Positions 1-8,373 are shown, numbered from the stretch's first letter. The stretch is 64,000 bases of DNA from Marinobacter sediminum (GCF_016820575.1 NZ_JAEMQH010000002.1:1-64000), one strand, 5' to 3'. Notes: generated by a model not told the origin, from the sequence alone. Numbers and translations are program-made.

Positions 1-228
1 GCTCCCGGGTCATCACCGGGCTGAGCCGGTCTGGCAACACCAGGCAGGTGTGCTTCCGCTCGCGGCCGTTTTTTTGATCAAGCCGACGTAGAGCGGGCCT
101 TCTGTCGCATGCTCAAAAAGAAGCGCGTTTTGTTGTAATGGAAAGCACTCAATGGTTATGTCAATTAACCGTGCTAGGCTCCCAATTCTGAGTGATCCTG
201 ATCAATCCACTGGAGCGTTAATAGCATT
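1..228. other. Window edge, no supported gene
   Basis: The first 228 bases hold no frame with a start codon that I can support. A minus-strand frame from about 195 to 13 is open and reads plausibly (LQQNALLFEHATEGPLYVGL), but no ATG, GTG or TTG begins it. The lead to the DUF2750 gene has possible promoter text, such as GTCAATTAACCGTGCTAGGCT (about 161-181). Confidence 0.4.
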
Positions 229-612
229 ATGAGCAGCGACCCGTTAGAACAAGTTCTCGAAATGAATGGCGAAGAACGCTACGACTACTTCCTGAATGAA
301 GTGCTCGAAGAGCGCGAGATCTGGATTCTCGTCAATGGTGAGAACCATTTCCTGAAGCTGGAGTCAGAGGACGAGGGAGTGGCGTATTTGCCGGTTTGGC
401 CCAGCGCGGTATTTGCGGCGGCGTACGGCAATGATTCCGACGACCTATCGCCGAAAAGCATTTCCCTGCCGGACTTCTTCAAGAAGTGGGTGCCGGGCCT
501 GACCAAAGACGGTCTGGAAATCGGCGTGTTCCCTGGCGCTGATGACACCCTGTGGATCACCGAGCCTGAAGAGTTGAAGCGTGATCTCCAGGAAGAGTTG
601 TCGAACTTCTAA
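229..612 (+). CDS. DUF2750 domain-containing protein
   Basis: A 127-residue acidic, soluble protein without signal peptide or membrane segment. The phrases LPVWPSAVFAAAY, SLPDFFKKWVPGL and IGVFPG, in that order, fit the DUF2750 family, whose members have about this length and no known function. A GGAG lies about 14 bases before the ATG, which is a rather long spacing. The gene stands alone, with the next gene 45 bases downstream on the same strand. Function cannot be assigned. Confidence 0.75.
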   Translation: MSSDPLEQVLEMNGEERYDYFLNEVLEEREIWILVNGENHFLKLESEDEGVAYLPVWPSAVFAAAYGNDSDDLSPKSISLPDFFKKWVPGLTKDGLEIGVFPGADDTLWITEPEELKRDLQEELSNF

Positions 613-657
613 AGCCGCCTACACTGGGAGCAGTCCCTAGTCAGGAGTAATGGCAGC

Positions 658-1623
658 ATGCTGGTTTTCTCCAATCCCGTGGGCTCCGGCTCACTCTGGT
701 TCGATAATCTGGCCACGGCCGAGGGCACGCCTGTCGGCTACGATCCCCAGGCCAGGGCCTTCCTGCCGGTACGGCCATTTTGTGCGAACCGGGAGGTCAT
801 TGGCTGTAACTGGATTGCACCGCAAGAGGGTGCCTTCTGCCGCTCCTGTGCCATGACAGCGCTGGCGCCGGATCCGAGCATTCCCAACGCCATACACAAC
901 TGGGCTGAAACTGAAGCGGCCAAACGCTGGGTGCTCGACAACCTGGGCCGCTGGCATTGGTTTCGCCCGGAAGACCCGGGTACCCGCCCGATTTTTCACC
1001 TGCTGGCCGAAGGCCTGACGCCCGTGGCTATGGGGCACGCCAATGGCGTGGTGACCATCGGCGTTGCCGAGGCGGACCCGGTGGTGCGAACCAGCCGGAG
1101 GGAAGCTCTGCAGGAGCCCTATCGAACCATGGTGGGCCATATGCGTCACGAGATTTCGCACATGCTCTGGTGGCGACTTAGTCTGCGGGAAGACTTCCTG
1201 GAGGCATTCCGCGAGGAGTTCGGCGATGAACGTGCTGACTATACGGCAGCACTTCAGCGTCACTACCACGATGGACCGCCGCCAGATTGGCGGACGTCTT
1301 ACCTGACCTCCTATGCCTCTGCCCATCCGCACGAAGATTGGGCTGAAACCGCAGCGCATCTGCTGCACCTCACCGACATTACCGACAGTGCCGTTGCCTC
1401 GGGCCTGTCATCCGAGGAGATGCCTGCTTCGCACTGGGATCCGTATTCGGAACCGGACACTGCGCGATTGATCAACGTGGCCGCGTCGCTTGCCATGCGC
1501 GTTAATCACATCAATCGCTCCATGGGGTTGTCGGATCTTTATCCCTTCGTGCTGTCGCATGCGGCCCAGCGAAAACTGGCGTTTGTGCATAACTGGTTAC
1601 GTAGAGGCGCTCAGGGGCGGTGA
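658..1623 (+). CDS. Putative zinc-binding metallopeptidase with partly lost N-terminal zinc ribbon
   Basis: A 321-residue protein of the zinc-ribbon metallopeptidase type (Peptidase_Mx-like). The HEISH motif at residues 164-168 is a HExxH metalloprotease site, and later His/Glu-rich text (HPHEDWAE, AAHLLH) could give a further ligand. The N-terminus normally carries a ribbon of two cysteine pairs before a CANR...GCNW...CxxC block. Here C42, C50, C61 and C64 of the second block remain, but the first pairs read SNPVG and NLAT, so those cysteines are gone. No in-frame upstream start restores them; the ATG at 650 is in another frame. The substrate is unknown. Downstream is a DnaA-box/hairpin repeat. 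Confidence 0.7.
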   Translation: MLVFSNPVGSGSLWFDNLATAEGTPVGYDPQARAFLPVRPFCANREVIGCNWIAPQEGAFCRSCAMTALAPDPSIPNAIHNWAETEAAKRWVLDNLGRWHWFRPEDPGTRPIFHLLAEGLTPVAMGHANGVVTIGVAEADPVVRTSRREALQEPYRTMVGHMRHEISHMLWWRLSLREDFLEAFREEFGDERADYTAALQRHYHDGPPPDWRTSYLTSYASAHPHEDWAETAAHLLHLTDITDSAVASGLSSEEMPASHWDPYSEPDTARLINVAASLAMRVNHINRSMGLSDLYPFVLSHAAQRKLAFVHNWLRRGAQGR

Positions 1624-1638
1624 GGTGTGGACAAGAAC

Positions 1639-1717
1639 TTGCCCACAAAAACTGTGGATAACTTTGTTGGCAACGCAAGGACAGGTGTCCCGGAGCCCTT
1701 GAATTCAGGCGCTCCGG
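1639..1717 (+). repeat. DnaA-box/hairpin repeat, copy 1
   Basis: TTGCCCACA (1639-1647) faces TGTGGATAA (1653-1661), the reverse complement of the DnaA box TTATCCACA. A third box-like sequence, TGTGGACAA, lies at 1626-1634. After a conserved spacer (TTGTTGGCAACGCAAGGACAG) comes a hairpin with arms CCGGAGC (1690-1696) and GCTCCGG (1711-1717). It sits between two convergent genes, and the hairpin is on the side of the foldase gene's 3' end. There is no strong T-tract, so terminator function is plausible rather than shown. Confidence 0.75.
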
Positions 1718-1773
1718 AAATGTGACGGTAAAGTGACCAACCTCCCTGTGTGCATGTATTTTGTTCGGTGGAC

Positions 1774-2868
1774 TTAATGGATGCCGTAGGTTCGCTCATG
1801 CTCAAAGCGGAAGTAGCCGGCTTCCTCTTCTTTCCGGATCGTGTCAGCTTCCGCGCCTAGAAACGTCTGTCGCGCTTCGTGCAGGCGGCGCTGGCGCTCT
1901 TCACCATCGTACCTGGCCTTTATTTCCTGCCGTTGTGACATGTATTGATCACCTGCGCTCCAACGCTGATCCCTTTTTCTATCCAGGCGGGCCAGGTTTT
2001 CCACCGCTCGGTCGCTGTAACCGAGGCTTCGCCGGATCTCAGCAATCGTTTCCCGACGTTGATAGGTTGGCATGTCCCGGAGTTCTTCCTGGCTGGCCTT
2101 GAGGAATTTGTTGGCAAAAGAATCGCCCATAGCCAGGCTCTGGTTTGAGATGGCTTCTTCTGGGTAGGTCTTGCGGACCAGCTCACTGAGTTCTTCAAGC
2201 CGCTCGTTGAGTGGGCGCTCCTTGTCGGAGGTGATGCGCCCCATGGCTTTTGCCATTTCGTAGTCTCGAATCTGATGCTGCCAGAGCTCCTCCGCGACCT
2301 CTTTCCCAAAGATGTCTGACCGGTGTTTCATCAGCACCTCCATTCGGGTATCCGGATCGAGTTGCTGAATATCCTCCGCGCCTGCAGCGTACCAGGCCTG
2401 GTACTCAAGGTGGTTCTCGGCAAGGCGCATGAGTTCCGCTGCCATGCCCGGAAACGCCGCTTCCAGCAGCGCCTGCATGGCAACACGCCAGTGTTCTGGC
2501 TGGGTCTGACGCAGGTAATCCAGCAGGGCGGTTATGAGATCAATTTGTCCCAGCTTAGTGTCGAGTTCCTGGCCGTGGTGTTTCTGCATAAGCGCAACGA
2601 CTTGCTCGAAGGTCAGCGATCCGTTGATGACGGTCGCGCCTTCCAGCATTGACTGATAGTCGATGGTTTCCAGTGCGACTGGCTTTTGCACAGATTGCTC
2701 GACGGGCGGCGCTAGCGGGGGTGACATCGGTGCCTGTTGCGGCGGTGGCGGTGTCTCAGCGCTGGCAGTCGCCGTGGCCTGGGTCAACCAGTAGCCAATG
2801 GGCACCAGCACCCCCAGCGAAAGACTAAGGCAAAGGGTTTTTGGGGTCAGGTGTTTACTCAGGATCAT
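1774..2868 (-). CDS. lifO: Lipase secretion chaperone (foldase), divergent
   Basis: A 364-residue protein with one N-terminal membrane anchor (about residues 8-30), then a Pro-rich linker (about 38-60) and a long, charged, mostly helical periplasmic part. The stretch HRSDIFGKEVAEELWQ and the later helical repeats resemble the arm of Lif foldases, which wrap secreted lipases and fold them in the periplasm. It lies 105 bases downstream of the lipase gene on the same strand, the usual lip-lif order. I cannot find the canonical RxxFDYxLSxxGE motif of mini-domain 1, so this is a diverged member. Total length (usual about 340) fits. Context and architecture carry the call. Confidence 0.75.
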   Translation of the reverse strand: MILSKHLTPKTLCLSLSLGVLVPIGYWLTQATATASAETPPPPQQAPMSPPLAPPVEQSVQKPVALETIDYQSMLEGATVINGSLTFEQVVALMQKHHGQELDTKLGQIDLITALLDYLRQTQPEHWRVAMQALLEAAFPGMAAELMRLAENHLEYQAWYAAGAEDIQQLDPDTRMEVLMKHRSDIFGKEVAEELWQHQIRDYEMAKAMGRITSDKERPLNERLEELSELVRKTYPEEAISNQSLAMGDSFANKFLKASQEELRDMPTYQRRETIAEIRRSLGYSDRAVENLARLDRKRDQRWSAGDQYMSQRQEIKARYDGEERQRRLHEARQTFLGAEADTIRKEEEAGYFRFEHERTYGIH

Positions 2869-2973
2869 AATCGCTTCGATCGTTTCTTGTTAGTAGGGGT
2901 GTCAAAGGTCAATTCAGGCCTGCCGCTGCCTGGGCAGGGGCAGGCCATTGAACAAAATCCTTCTGTTCGATCC

Positions 2974-4116
2974 TTAGTTATCGTACTGGGCGATGTAGTG
3001 GAAGATCGCCCCGTAGAAATTCCGGATGCGGAAGGTGGTATTGGGAATGCCGATCATATCCAGGTGGTCCTGGTTGATCACTGCACCGCGTGAGGTCATC
3101 TGGGTCGGCGTGGGTTGGTTGATGTTGCTTACGTAGTCGGTATCGCTGTAAGTGGTCAGGTAGTCCATACCCCAAGCGTTGTAGTGGAACTCCGTACGCC
3201 AGCCCATTTGCTGGGAGTTGATTCCCACGAGGCCGTCGTCGTCGGTATCGTACTGTTCACCGTTGCCCTGACCCGCCGCACCATCGCCGCTGCAATCATC
3301 AATGCAATAGCCGTCGCCGTCGACATTGAAGTAATCATCCTGGGTAATCCACAAGGCCGGATTGACGTTGCCACCTTGCTGGGAGTTCACCGTCGAGGCG
3401 TAGCGCTTTGCGTACGTCGAGCTGACCGGATAGTTCTGGTTGAACTGCTTGGCCCCGGTCAGAACCCCATCGTTGGGATCGTAGTCGTCGTAGATCAGCT
3501 GCTTCAACGCTGCGTTCGCGTCGTTTTCGGCGCCATAGACAATGTCGCCGTAGGTGTCTGCCAGAGCCTCAACAATGTTACTGACGCCTTCGCCCAAATC
3601 CAGCACGTGCTTGGCAATGGGAGAGCCGCGGTGCGGTGAGGAGATGCTGTAGGCGACTTTTACCACCTGGTAGCCAAAGCGGTCGTGGAGAATCTTGGCC
3701 GCTTTTCGAAGGTCCATGCCGCCCTGGGAGTGGCCGACAAAGTTTACGTGGGTGAAGTCGTTGGCGATCATCCAGGCCTCCACCGCATCGGCCAACTGCA
3801 GGCCCCGATGGTCGGAAGAATGGAATGGTGACATCTCGGCTGCGGCACCAATCTGGCCCCAGTCCAGATACTTGTTGCAGCTGCTGTACCAGTAGCAGTT
3901 GGTGTAGAGCTTTCGCCCGTAAGTGTCACTGAAGTAGTGATAGCCAAGTATGTCGTCAAAACCCGCCATGCCGTGCACCATCACCACCGGGTGATTGGTT
4001 TTGTCGGCACCGGCCAGAGCCGGACTGGCTGCCATCAATGCGCCTGAGGAGAGGGCGGCTGCAATCAGGAAAGTTTTAACGTTCTTGGTCGTTCGAGGGT
4101 TGGTATTGTTTTTCAT
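2974..4116 (-). CDS. Secreted triacylglycerol lipase (family I)
   Basis: A 380-residue secreted serine esterase that cleaves triacylglycerols. The ATG at 4116 is preferred over a GTG at 4143, because it gives a clean signal peptide (basic start, hydrophobic core about residues 15-32, cleavage near ASPALA-G35). VVMVHGMAGFDD holds the oxyanion region and GHSQGG the nucleophile Ser130; ISSPHRGSPIA follows the active-site strand. NQDHLDMIG near the C-terminus supplies the likely catalytic His. Cysteines in NCYWYSSC and YCIDDC could form disulfides. An Asp/Gly-rich stretch (about 275-305; DGDGYCIDDCSGDG, DTDDDG) looks able to bind calcium. It is followed by the foldase gene. Confidence 0.9.
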   Translation of the reverse strand: MKNNTNPRTTKNVKTFLIAAALSSGALMAASPALAGADKTNHPVVMVHGMAGFDDILGYHYFSDTYGRKLYTNCYWYSSCNKYLDWGQIGAAAEMSPFHSSDHRGLQLADAVEAWMIANDFTHVNFVGHSQGGMDLRKAAKILHDRFGYQVVKVAYSISSPHRGSPIAKHVLDLGEGVSNIVEALADTYGDIVYGAENDANAALKQLIYDDYDPNDGVLTGAKQFNQNYPVSSTYAKRYASTVNSQQGGNVNPALWITQDDYFNVDGDGYCIDDCSGDGAAGQGNGEQYDTDDDGLVGINSQQMGWRTEFHYNAWGMDYLTTYSDTDYVSNINQPTPTQMTSRGAVINQDHLDMIGIPNTTFRIRNFYGAIFHYIAQYDN

Positions 4117-4208
4117 GTTGCGGTTCCAAGATCTGAATCGCACACACTATTAAATAAACCTTCGCTTCCTGGCTTTACAGTCCTTCTTCCTTAGCGGACA
4201 GGGTGTGT

Positions 4209-4295
4209 ATGCGATACCTCAATGAATGCACGCTGAGCATCATTGCGATGTTTCTGGCGTGCTGCTTATTGTTATTTGGAGCACTTAATCGTTGA
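4209..4295 (+). CDS. Possible 28-aa single-span membrane peptide
   Basis: An ATG with an upstream AGGG at a spacing of five bases opens a 28-codon frame. The product is one hydrophobic segment (about residues 9-26, IIAMFLACCLLLFGAL) with short polar ends, MRYLNEC and NR. It lies divergent to the lipase gene and stops at TGA 4293-4295. Size and topology fit small bacterial membrane peptides, but such frames also arise by chance, and no homologue is known to me. Confidence 0.25.
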   Translation: MRYLNECTLSIIAMFLACCLLLFGALNR

Positions 4296-4412
4296 CATTA
4301 AGCAGATTGAGGTAAGACCAAGGTCGTAAAAATCACAAAATTTAAATTGTAACGAAGTGTAACTTCCGAACTCTTCGGTGTGGATGGTTAAAGTGAGAGG
4401 CGGGCCAGAAAC

Positions 4413-4489
4413 TTGCCCACAAAAACTGTGGATAACTATGTTGGCAACGCAAGGATAGGTAGCCTAGAGCGCCTGATACCAGGCGCTCT
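4413..4489 (+). repeat. DnaA-box/hairpin repeat, copy 2
   Basis: TTGCCCACA (4413-4421) faces TGTGGATAA (4427-4435); then the conserved TGTTGGCAACGCAAGGATAG spacer; then a perfect 10-bp hairpin, AGAGCGCCTG (4466-4475) and CAGGCGCTCT (4480-4489), with loop ATAC. The first 50 or so bases are nearly identical to copy 1, while the hairpin stems differ in sequence. The hairpin is next to the 3' end of the dehydrogenase gene that stops at 4549 and could end its transcript. Confidence 0.8.
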
Positions 4490-4548
4490 GGAAATGTGAC
4501 CGTTAATTGACCGGTGTTGGCAAAGCTGCCGGCCACCCTTGTTTTTCG

Positions 4549-5556
4549 TCAGAACTCAAGACAAATTTTGCCAAAGTGACGCCCGGATTCTTCGTGCCGG
4601 AAAGCGTCGGCAATGTCTTCAAGGTTGAAGGAGCGGTCCAGGATCGGATGCATGCCATTAGCCTCGATCGCCCGGATCATCTCCTGTTGATGGGCGCGGC
4701 TGCCCACGATCAGTCCGTGCAGGCGTGCCTGTTTGGCCATCAGCTTGGCGGTGGGCACTTCGCCTTCACGCCCGGTCAGCACACCGATCAGCGAGATGTG
4801 CCCGCCAATGCTTACGGCATCGATGGATTCCGGCAGCGTGCCCGGGCCGCCGACCTCGATGACGTGGTCTACACCCTTACCGCCGGTGAGTTCCTGCACT
4901 TTTTCACCCCAGGCTGGAGTGGTTTTATAGTTGATGGTGTGGTCCGCCCCCAGCTCCCGCAGACGAGCCAGCTTGTCGTCCGACGACGACGTCGAGATCA
5001 CCGTGGCGCCCATCATCTTGGCGAACTGCAAGGCAAAGATGGAAACGCCGCCGGTACCCAGGGTCAGCACCGTATCACCGGCTTTCAGGCCACCGTTCAC
5101 CACCAGTGCGCGCCAGGCGGTCAAGCCGGCAGTCGTCAGAGTCGCCGCTTCGGCGTGGCTGTAGCCTTTGGGCGCGTGGGTAAACCAGTTGGCGGGACGG
5201 ACAACCAGTTCGCGGGCATAGCCGTCCTCACCATCCCCAGGTGTGGTGGAGAAGTTATCAATAGGCGCTGGGCCATCCAGCCACTGGGGGAAAAAGGTTG
5301 ATACCACGTTATCGCCCGCTTTGAATTCGGTGACGCCTTCGCCCACGGCCTCAACCGTACCGGCGCCATCGGCCATCGGAATGCGATCGTCTTCGGTTGG
5401 GATCGCACCGACCACCACGGCGTAATCGTGGAAGTTAAGTGAGCTGGCACGGATGCGAACGCGAATCTCGCCCGGTCCGGGTTGGCCCGGTTCCGGAGCC
5501 TCACTCAGCTGAAGTTGGTCCAGTCCGCCCGGTTTGCTCAGGGTTATGCGTTTCAT
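4549..5556 (-). CDS. NAD(P)-dependent MDR-family alcohol dehydrogenase / quinone oxidoreductase
   Basis: A 335-residue medium-chain dehydrogenase/reductase. The GroES-like N-terminal half (about 1-130) includes SSLNFHDYAVVVG and ADGAGTVEAVGEGV. A Rossmann half follows, with the LTLGTGGVSIFALQFAKMMGA turn and STSSSDDKL after the second strand. The structural-zinc cysteine block of classical alcohol dehydrogenases is absent, so it belongs to the zinc-free quinone-reductase-like side of the family. Substrate unknown. It is separated from the upstream aminopeptidase gene on the same strand by about 125 bases and probably has its own promoter. Confidence 0.8.
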   Translation of the reverse strand: MKRITLSKPGGLDQLQLSEAPEPGQPGPGEIRVRIRASSLNFHDYAVVVGAIPTEDDRIPMADGAGTVEAVGEGVTEFKAGDNVVSTFFPQWLDGPAPIDNFSTTPGDGEDGYARELVVRPANWFTHAPKGYSHAEAATLTTAGLTAWRALVVNGGLKAGDTVLTLGTGGVSIFALQFAKMMGATVISTSSSDDKLARLRELGADHTINYKTTPAWGEKVQELTGGKGVDHVIEVGGPGTLPESIDAVSIGGHISLIGVLTGREGEVPTAKLMAKQARLHGLIVGSRAHQQEMIRAIEANGMHPILDRSFNLEDIADAFRHEESGRHFGKICLEF

Positions 5557-5682
5557 TCCAAGGTGCTCCCGTTTGGTCGGTTTGATGTCGGTTTATGAGT
5601 TGCTAACTCCATGACTACAGATTGTGGGGGTAACTGGATCATTCAACCCTGCTGCTCGACTGACATCTTTACCGGGAGCAGG

Positions 5683-7170
5683 TCATTCCGCGATGACCCG
5701 GTTGAACCACTCCACGCCGAACCGAACCCCAAAGCCCTGGATGTCCGAGGGGATGTGCGCCAGCCCGCCCTTGTGCGTGCCGGTGGACGCCATGTCGACG
5801 TGGAGCCAGCCCACGTCTTTATCCACAAATCGCCCGAGGAAGCGAGCGGCGTATATGTGATCGCCCGCACCGGCGGTCCGGCATTGAAGGGTGTCGGCGA
5901 CCTCGGACTTCAGGTCATCGTCGTAATCGTCCTCGTATGGAAACGGCCACACCCGCTCACCGCAATGTTCACCGGCCTGGATGATGGGTTCCACCCAGTG
6001 GCGCCGATTGGTGAGGGCGCCTGCTATGCGGTTGCCAAGGCTTGAGACCACAGCCCCGGTGAGGGTGGCGTAATCGAGAATGGCACGCGGGGGTTTCCGG
6101 CAGGCCAGGGCCAGGGTGTCGGCCAGAACCATGCGGCCTTCGGCATCGGTATTGATCAATTCAATGGTGGTGCCATTAAGGGCGGTTACTACATCGTTGC
6201 ATTTCACGCCCCGTGAGCCGATGTGGTTCTCGGCCAGCGCCAGCCAGCAGTCCACCGGCGCCGGGAAATTAAGGCGGGTGAGGGCTAGCAGAGTACCCAG
6301 CGCGACCGCGCTGCCCTGCATGTCGCCGTGCATTCCCAGCATACTTCCGCCGGTTTTGAGGTTGCTGCCGCCGGTGTCGAAACAGATACCCTTACCGACC
6401 AAGGCCAGGGGCCGGTCTTCGCCGCCTTTCAGGCGGTACCTCAGCCGCAGAATGCCGGCATCTCGATTGGGGCTGGCCTGGACCACGGATAAAAAGGCAC
6501 CCGCTTTCATTTGTTCCAACTGGTCGCAATCGTAGAATTCCGCCTCCCAGCCCTCCTGATGCGCCAGTGCCTGGGCGTACTCCCGGTAAATGCTTGGTGT
6601 CAGGTAATTGCCCGGCAACTGAGTCAGCCAGCGTGCAAGGTTGTTCCCCTCGGCGGTTGCCTTGGCGTAGCGAAAGTCGGCAGCTTCAAACTCACCATAG
6701 AAGTTCATAACGGCCAGCAGAGGCTTGTCTTCGGGCTTGTCCGAGAGTCTTGGCAGCTGGAAGAGGGCGGCATAGGCGGCCGAAACCAGGGCTTCGGCCA
6801 TGGTGCAGGCTGTCCCGGGGTGATCCAGCAGTGAGATCACATTAATCTTTCGGCAGCGCTCTGCCATCAATGGCGCGAGCAGGGCCCGGGCCTGGCTCAG
6901 GGCCTTGAAGCCCCGGGCATCTGCCGACACGAAGCCGATGCTGGTGCGCGTACCTCGGGGTCCAGAAATCAGTACTGGATTGGCGGATTTCGGGAAATCG
7001 GCCAGGCGCAGTTTCAGGTAATCCGCCCATGGGGACTTTTCCATTACTTTCTTGTGAAGATCGGGTACCAGCAGTATCAGCCCCACGCCGGTATCGAAGT
7101 CCCAGGAGGCAGGAATGCGGTGGTCCACATCCAATTTCAGGTCCGGTAATTTGGGGAGTTCTGGTTTCAT
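5683..7170 (-). CDS. M17 family leucyl aminopeptidase-like protein
   Basis: A 495-residue cytoplasmic aminopeptidase of family M17, which removes N-terminal residues using two metal ions. The signature NTDAEGRMVLAD is intact, and KGICFDTGGSNLK supplies the metal-binding Lys and Asp. MHGDMQGSAV and DYATLTGAVVSSLG follow as expected. The ATG at 7170 has a GGAG about ten bases upstream and is preferred over the TTG at 7185. Compared with PepA the N-terminal domain is diverged, so it is better called a leucyl aminopeptidase family protein than PepA itself. Confidence 0.85.
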   Translation of the reverse strand: MKPELPKLPDLKLDVDHRIPASWDFDTGVGLILLVPDLHKKVMEKSPWADYLKLRLADFPKSANPVLISGPRGTRTSIGFVSADARGFKALSQARALLAPLMAERCRKINVISLLDHPGTACTMAEALVSAAYAALFQLPRLSDKPEDKPLLAVMNFYGEFEAADFRYAKATAEGNNLARWLTQLPGNYLTPSIYREYAQALAHQEGWEAEFYDCDQLEQMKAGAFLSVVQASPNRDAGILRLRYRLKGGEDRPLALVGKGICFDTGGSNLKTGGSMLGMHGDMQGSAVALGTLLALTRLNFPAPVDCWLALAENHIGSRGVKCNDVVTALNGTTIELINTDAEGRMVLADTLALACRKPPRAILDYATLTGAVVSSLGNRIAGALTNRRHWVEPIIQAGEHCGERVWPFPYEDDYDDDLKSEVADTLQCRTAGAGDHIYAARFLGRFVDKDVGWLHVDMASTGTHKGGLAHIPSDIQGFGVRFGVEWFNRVIAE

Positions 7171-7319
7171 GGCGGGGTGCTCCAAACGGTTTCGAGTGCA
7201 GCCTGGTTTAAGGATAGTTGTATTCCCCGGGAATACCTCAGCACCCGGTAAAGAACCCTTGAGCAGGCTGTGGATTGGGCTAGTCTTTAAAGTTCCTCGT
7301 TGCCCCGGAGTATCCCGTT

Positions 7320-7952
7320 ATGGCTATCACCGATTCTGCAGACTGCGATCTCATTTTCTACACCAACCCCATGTCTCGAGGGCGCATTGTGCGCTGGATA
7401 CTGGAAGAGGTCGGCGCCGACTATCGCCAGGTTCTGCTCGCCTATGAAACCGACATGAAGGCCGATGAGTATCTCGCCATCAACTCCATGGGCAAAGTGC
7501 CCGCCTTGGTGCACCGTGGCCAGGTGGTCACCGAATCTGCCGCTATTTGTGCCTATCTTGCCGATGCCTTCCCGGATGCGGGCCTCGCGCCCGACCTGAC
7601 TGATCGGGCAGCCTATTACCGGTGGCTGTTCTTCGCCGCCGGCCCGTTGGAGGCGGCGGTGATGGATCGGGTACTCAAGGCCGAGGTCACCAGTGACCTT
7701 GAGAAAATGGTCGGCTACGGCACTTACGACCGCACCATTGATACCCTGGTGCGGGCGGTATCAGATACCCCCTACATTGCCGGCCCGCGGTTCACCGCGG
7801 CCGACGTCTACGTTGGCTCCCACATCATGTGGGGTATGGAGTTCGGTTCGATTCCGAAGCGACCGGAGTTCGAGGCCTATGTGGAAAAGCTGGAAAGCCG
7901 GCCTGCATTGGCCGCGGCAAAGGCTGTGGACGACGGTCTTATCCCCCAGTGA
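7320..7952 (+). CDS. Glutathione S-transferase family protein
   Basis: A 210-residue GST. The thioredoxin-like N-terminal domain (about 1-82) has FYTNPMSRGRIVRWILEE, the usual first helix with a Ser/Arg active-site region, then the cis-Pro segment KVPALV and the glutathione-contacting ESAAICAYLAD. The C-terminal half is all-helical and includes FTAADVYVGSH, the conserved N-capping box. Enzymatic partner unknown. It is monocistronic, and the hairpin of repeat copy 3 lies 34 bases after its stop codon. Confidence 0.87.
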   Translation: MAITDSADCDLIFYTNPMSRGRIVRWILEEVGADYRQVLLAYETDMKADEYLAINSMGKVPALVHRGQVVTESAAICAYLADAFPDAGLAPDLTDRAAYYRWLFFAAGPLEAAVMDRVLKAEVTSDLEKMVGYGTYDRTIDTLVRAVSDTPYIAGPRFTAADVYVGSHIMWGMEFGSIPKRPEFEAYVEKLESRPALAAAKAVDDGLIPQ

Positions 7953-7985
7953 CTGAGTACGGTCATTTAGTGTTCAAGATGCGTC

Positions 7986-8060
7986 AGCGCCCTGTTCTCG
8001 TGGGCTGGGGCGCTCTGTCCTTGCTCTGCTAACACAGTTATCCACAGTTTTTGTGGGTAA
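7986..8060 (-). repeat. DnaA-box/hairpin repeat, copy 3 (inverted)
   Basis: Read on the minus strand it matches copies 1 and 2: TTACCCACA, AAAAC, TGTGGATAA, then TGTGTTAGCAGAGCAAGGACAG. On the plus strand the perfect DnaA box TTATCCACA is at 8038-8046, the inverted partner TGTGGGTAA at 8052-8060, and hairpin arms AGCGCCC/GGGCGCT at 7986-7992/8008-8014. The hairpin again faces the 3' end of a gene, here the GST. Confidence 0.8.
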
Positions 8061-8121
8061 TCATGGCTCTGTTGAAAAAGTCTCCGTGCGGACTCTCGGT
8101 TCTAAACAGGACAGCGGACTA

Positions 8122-8274
8122 ATGAAGCCTTATTCGCGAGAACTGGTGGTTAATATGATCTATGGCCTTCTCGTTCATGCTGCGATGAACCTGAATAGCC
8201 TGCCGGACGTTCGTCAGGCCCACCAAGAATTGGACGGAATGGTAAAGGACATGCTGAATGGCCTAAAGATATAG
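8122..8274 (+). CDS. Small hypothetical protein
   Basis: A 50-residue frame starting MKPYSREL with an AGGA ten bases upstream. Helical pattern with a hydrophobic middle (VVNMIYGLLVHAAMNL) and a charged end (VKDMLNGLKI). The frame is open back to a GTG at 8053 inside the DnaA-box repeat, but the ATG at 8122 has the better ribosome site. It lies about 75 bases before the left direct repeat of the AFG1 island. I do not recognise a family. Confidence 0.35.
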   Translation: MKPYSRELVVNMIYGLLVHAAMNLNSLPDVRQAHQELDGMVKDMLNGLKI

Positions 8275-8350
8275 CGGTGCAATTGAGCCTGGAGGCCTTC
8301 TATATCGTCGTCGGGAAATGCCGTTTTGTTCTACTTTATTCTTGAAACTC

Positions 8351-8368
8351 AATGTTCGCTTTGCGACC
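8351..8368 (+). repeat. 18-bp direct repeat, left copy
   Basis: AATGTTCGCTTTGCGACC, identical to 10035-10052. It lies five bases beyond the stop codon of the AFG1-like gene. The repeat contains a small internal hairpin, TCGC-TTT-GCGA. CTTGA precedes both copies, directly on the right and with six extra bases on the left. Confidence 0.85.
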
Positions 8369-8373
8369 TTTAG

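Larger units (their letters stand above)
4117..4548. other. Intergenic region upstream of the lipase gene
   Basis: This 432-base stretch holds the lipase promoter region (AT-rich around 4141-4165), a possible 28-codon membrane peptide on the plus strand (4209-4295), an AT-rich segment (4320-4360) and repeat copy 2 at 4413-4489. No larger gene is supported on either strand. Confidence 0.6.

Noticed and set aside
13..195. Open minus-strand frame at the left edge reading protein-like
   Set aside because: It has no start codon between its bounding stops and cannot be extended; it may be a gene remnant but is not supported.
8063..8110. GGCTCTGTTGAAAAAGTC next to repeat copy 3, similar to some insertion-sequence ends
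   Set aside because: No matching inverted end and no transposase within reach; the likeness is short.
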